Shown: positions 60,904-64,000 of the stretch, in pieces | Position numbering within the stretch: position 1 is the stretch's first letter | Layout: every line of letters starts with the position of its first letter | Source: Quercus robur | Taxonomy: Eukaryota > Streptophyta > Magnoliopsida > Fagales > Fagaceae | Assembly: GCF_932294415.1 (NCBI RefSeq) | Contig: NC_065538.1 | Span: 75,369,834-75,433,833, forward strand | DNA length: 64,000 nucleotides | Reading direction: 5' to 3' | Position numbers and translations under genes: made by a program | Notes under the pieces: model-generated | Database searches by the model: none | Told to the model about the DNA's origin: nothing | The model's input: the letters and a program-made list of their open reading frames with translations, nothing else

Positions 60904-63900
60904 CTAATGTTCTTTTGGATCTGTACTGCTTGAACTACTGTCAGAGTCACTATCAGCTTCCTCTAAGGTCTTACCATTGTTCGGTGTGCCTCCTACCGTT
61001 TTCGGTATGAAAGGATTGCTAGAGGTGTGGCTGTAATAAGGCTGTTGATGGATGGAGATGTAATTTGCAGCAGATGGAAAAGATTGGAAACCATATGTCG
61101 AAGGGAAAGGTCCTGGAGGAAATGTGTTTGGTGGAGGCCAATACATCATAGGTAGGAAAGCATTTGCAGGCTGTTGTGGGAACACATGGAATGGTGTTTG
61201 ATTATGGTACGAGACATTAGTAGCAGTACCGGGAACCACTGGATTTGAAATTGGTGGGGCATCTGGTGAAGTCTGAGATGGCATGGACTGGAATGCTGCC
61301 ATTGCCATTGCATGATTGTGGATGGAGGTGTAGCCCATTAACCCAAAATGAGCTGGAGTTGCAGAGCTTGAAGGTGTAGACTGTTGGACTGAGGGTCTTA
61401 CCAAATTGTTAGGCTTAGCATTTGAGCTTGTTTGTTTCCTTCCCCTTGATTTTGTTGAAATAGTCTTCCCAGTTAGCTGCTGAGAACCAGGGTTGGCCAG
61501 CTGAAAGAAAAAAGATCATAGCAAACTGAGAAACCATCTTTAAACAGAAACCTCAACCAGTTTATTTTGAAAATACAAGAACTCAACAGAGAGCTTAGTG
61601 CTATATTAGGCATCTTTGCCATGAGAATGTTATCTGGTACCAACATCCTTTAGTGCATATATCAACAAACCATATCTAGCAGTTTTCTGATTATGCAATT
61701 CACACTGATTTTTAAGCCTTTTGCATACAAATATTGTGTCTTAAAACAACTGCCTGAAAACTCACAAAAGTGGTGAGATATGTGGATTTGGGTTTGGGGT
61801 TATACCGTATTGCTTGTCAACAGATATGGAAGAAACAACTCCTCCCCTTCAGCATCTTCATCCGTCCTGCAATAAGAAGGAAACGCATCTAGTCAAATGG
61901 CCCTAGATGATTGGGGAGTGAAGAGTGTAGAATTTTGAGTGAAGACGATGACAAACAGTTATTGGGAGGTTTAATTCACACTTTTGGCTTGATATAACTC
62001 ATCCACAGTCTTTCATTATGTGATGCTTAATACCACCCAATTTGGTCAAATGTGATGAGAACTTATTCAATTATGCTATATAGTTGACAATGTTTCAAAA
62101 ACAACGAAAGGCATTTTATCTCAGTTATCAAACTTCAGTATTTATGCCATTTCTGCTATTCCATTCCATAAATATCATGTCCTCAGGTATGCAATGGTAC
62201 AGACCTGTAATATTTTTGAAGCAAGTCCAAGTTCCGGTATTTAGTTTCTCTTTGAACCAGGTCATCAGGAAAACCAGCCATAAACAGAAGCGTGATTCCC
62301 AAGGCCTTGAAGAAGAAGCTTCCACTGCGAATATGAACTAGCATTGCCATACGACACATCAGTGGCCCAAAAGACTTCAGTTTGTTCCTTCCCATGCGCT
62401 GCCTGACATATCTGGAACAATTCAACCCAGGGCTACATTCAGAGTGGAAGAAGTGAAACATCATGGCATCAATTGCCAATGCTAGCTAGCAAGGTAAAGT
62501 TTTTATTAACAAAATGGTCCTTAACAGGAACTTTCTACGTTGATAAAGTAAAAAATGTAATTTAATGTAGTGAATGGGGGAAACAAGAAAACCATTTTGC
62601 TGATTAAAAAAAAAAAAAAAAAAACATTTTGCTGTGCATACTTTCAAGAAATATGAAAACGAAAGTTGACACAGAAAAGAGATGAATATTAAATCCATTT
62701 ATGGTTTTGCAGATCAACTATTGGAACTGTTAGCCAGAGTAAAATCAATTATTGGAAGTTTGGAATGGTACATACTCATTTTGAGGAAGATTTCTTGTTC
62801 TTCCACCATACTTGATACACAGAAACAAGTATGATGGGCAGCTAGTATCAGAGGGTCGCATAGCCTTTTCCTCCTCAAGTATTTGAACAGGACATAATGT
62901 TGGGTTCTGCCGATTGGGATAAAAGACCTTCCTTCGGACACCGGGATTCTCATATAAAACATGCTCCTGATGATTAAATAAAATAATGGCTTTGTTGATT
63001 AACAAAGGAATGAGCAAGGAAGAATTACTGGTTATTCTGTGACGTTCATGAATTTTAGACAGTCTTTTAGCAGGCAATTTGGTACTGTAATATCGTGAAA
63101 TCACCTCAGTGTCCTATTAAACTGGAAATTGAGATTTTATTCTAACCCAAAATGCTTTTCTTTAGCCTATTATGTAAATGCTGAGTATCAAAGAAGAACT
63201 AGACTCCCTTGAAAATTCTCAATTGCACCACCTCAAATCCTATGATGATCTGCCTGGCATGGTTCAGCATATATCCTTTTGTATCCTGATGCCAAGCCAA
63301 TTGAGAGGAATCTGAGGTGTGAAACACAAGATATATCCTAAGTTTCAAGCAACATTTGAGCTACTATGCATCAAACAACTCATAATTTATTTAATAAAGT
63401 TCAAATAAGATATTGTTCGGTTAAGATACTATACTTGAATTCTATCAACAGATTAAATTAAAGAAGCTGATTAATTCACTTGATGGACAGAAAAGGGAAA
63501 AGAAGTCAGGTGAATGATCTAGCCAAGCACTTTCTGATGATAAGACAACAATGCAGCATGATGTAGCCTAATAACTTCAGTGCAAAATATTAGGAAAAAT
63601 AAAAAGTCAGTACTGATTATAGTTGATATTTACAATATGTAACATTCATGGCACATCTGAAGATCCTTTAACTTAAACATCTAACATCATGAAAAGGTAA
63701 TGTTCTCTTCACATCACTTAAATTAAAAGCCACCAGAAAGAACAGTAGCAACACAAATGATATCAATATGTACTTGTATAAAGATTCATCATATCTTTCA
63801 AGCGACTAGATCCAATTATTGAGACTTAAGAAACTAATGAAGTTTGCAAAAATCAGATTGCTTACCCCAGGGTCGTTCGGAGAAATGAATGGTTCTCCCT

Positions 63901-64000
63901 TCCTTAAAATGCTAAAATGATTGAAGTTTAACTCATACATATCTTCACATCCATGCCTTATACCAAGAGATGCAAAGACTATTATTTTCCTTATAGTATG
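60904..64000 (-). CDS. Putative DUF3504 / Crypton-like tyrosine-recombinase-fold protein, N-terminus off window
   Basis: Six exons are visible on the minus strand: 64000-63866, 63285-63232, 62966-62776, 62411-62205, 61866-61806 and 61500-60904. GT-AG sites and phases agree throughout, giving about 414 C-terminal residues. In order: GIRHGCEDMYELNFNHFSIL, then RKVFYPNRQNPTLCPVQIL, YLFLCIKYGGRTRNLPQNEY, RQRMGRNKLKSFGPLM, VHIRSGSFFFKALGITLLFM, AGFPDDLVQRETKYRNLDLL and QKYYR. The layout (GxR..E, CPV, LG.N.L, a helix with R followed by AG.P, a closing Tyr) follows the DUF3504 domain of animal QRICH1/ZMYM/KIAA1958, which derives from Crypton tyrosine recombinases. The last 200 residues are Pro/Ser/Asn-rich and disordered with an acidic Ser end. 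The catalytic HxxR is not exact (HIR), so DNA cleavage is doubtful. It is probably a nuclear host gene. The exon structure is sure; the family is inference. Confidence 0.65.

Overview
The window is nuclear DNA of a dicot plant, probably a woody one. The evidence is intron-rich genes with GT-AG junctions, a class III peroxidase, an R3-type MYB, a plant-type wybutosine fusion gene, and dense plant-type transposons (Ty3/gypsy Tat lineage, L1-type LINEs, hAT, Mutator and Harbinger-like elements, SINEs). A Fagales-like tree is my impression from the repeat types only; nothing decisive for species is visible.

Layout. 1-7,500: most of a minus-strand Tat-lineage Ty3/gypsy retrotransposon with 5' LTR, gag-pro-pol broken by stops, a hairpin-rich 73-bp tandem array and the end of an antisense extra ORF; its 3' LTR lies left of the window. 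It appears to have landed in the gag of an older retroelement (7,498-9,033), whose LTR is interrupted by a Harbinger-like element (9,037-10,171). 10,248-10,550 is a LINE RNase H remnant and 10,997-12,820 a non-autonomous hAT-like element. 12,830-31,400 is mostly decayed intergenic repeat DNA. It contains one small three-exon gene (R3-MYB, 16,108-16,651), a Mutator-like element carrying a piece of a U-box gene (17,926-19,080), a segmental multiplication (20,877-25,230) with a solo LTR inside, and several MITEs. A 304-bp foldback (31,408-31,711) lies just upstream of the largest gene.

32,015-45,138 is a nine-exon gene for a TYW3-kelch-TYW2 fusion, which would perform two steps of wybutosine synthesis on tRNA-Phe. 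Its fourth intron holds a nearly full-length L1-type LINE (35,368-41,290) with a 14-bp target duplication, and its fifth intron an inverted SINE pair. 45,139-57,000 is intergenic, with LINE and SINE fragments, a second 5'-truncated LINE (about 51,030-54,453) and two opposed MITE copies that make a roughly 780-bp inverted repeat. 57,157-59,267 is an intact four-exon peroxidase closely resembling Arabidopsis PRX42. 60,904-64,000 (minus strand, 5' part off the window) is a multi-exon gene whose product resembles the DUF3504 / Crypton-derived tyrosine-recombinase fold; I consider it the most interesting locus.

The four host genes are functionally unrelated and there is no operon-like organisation. 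Exon models were built by hand from reading frame, phase and GT-AG sites; no homology search was run.
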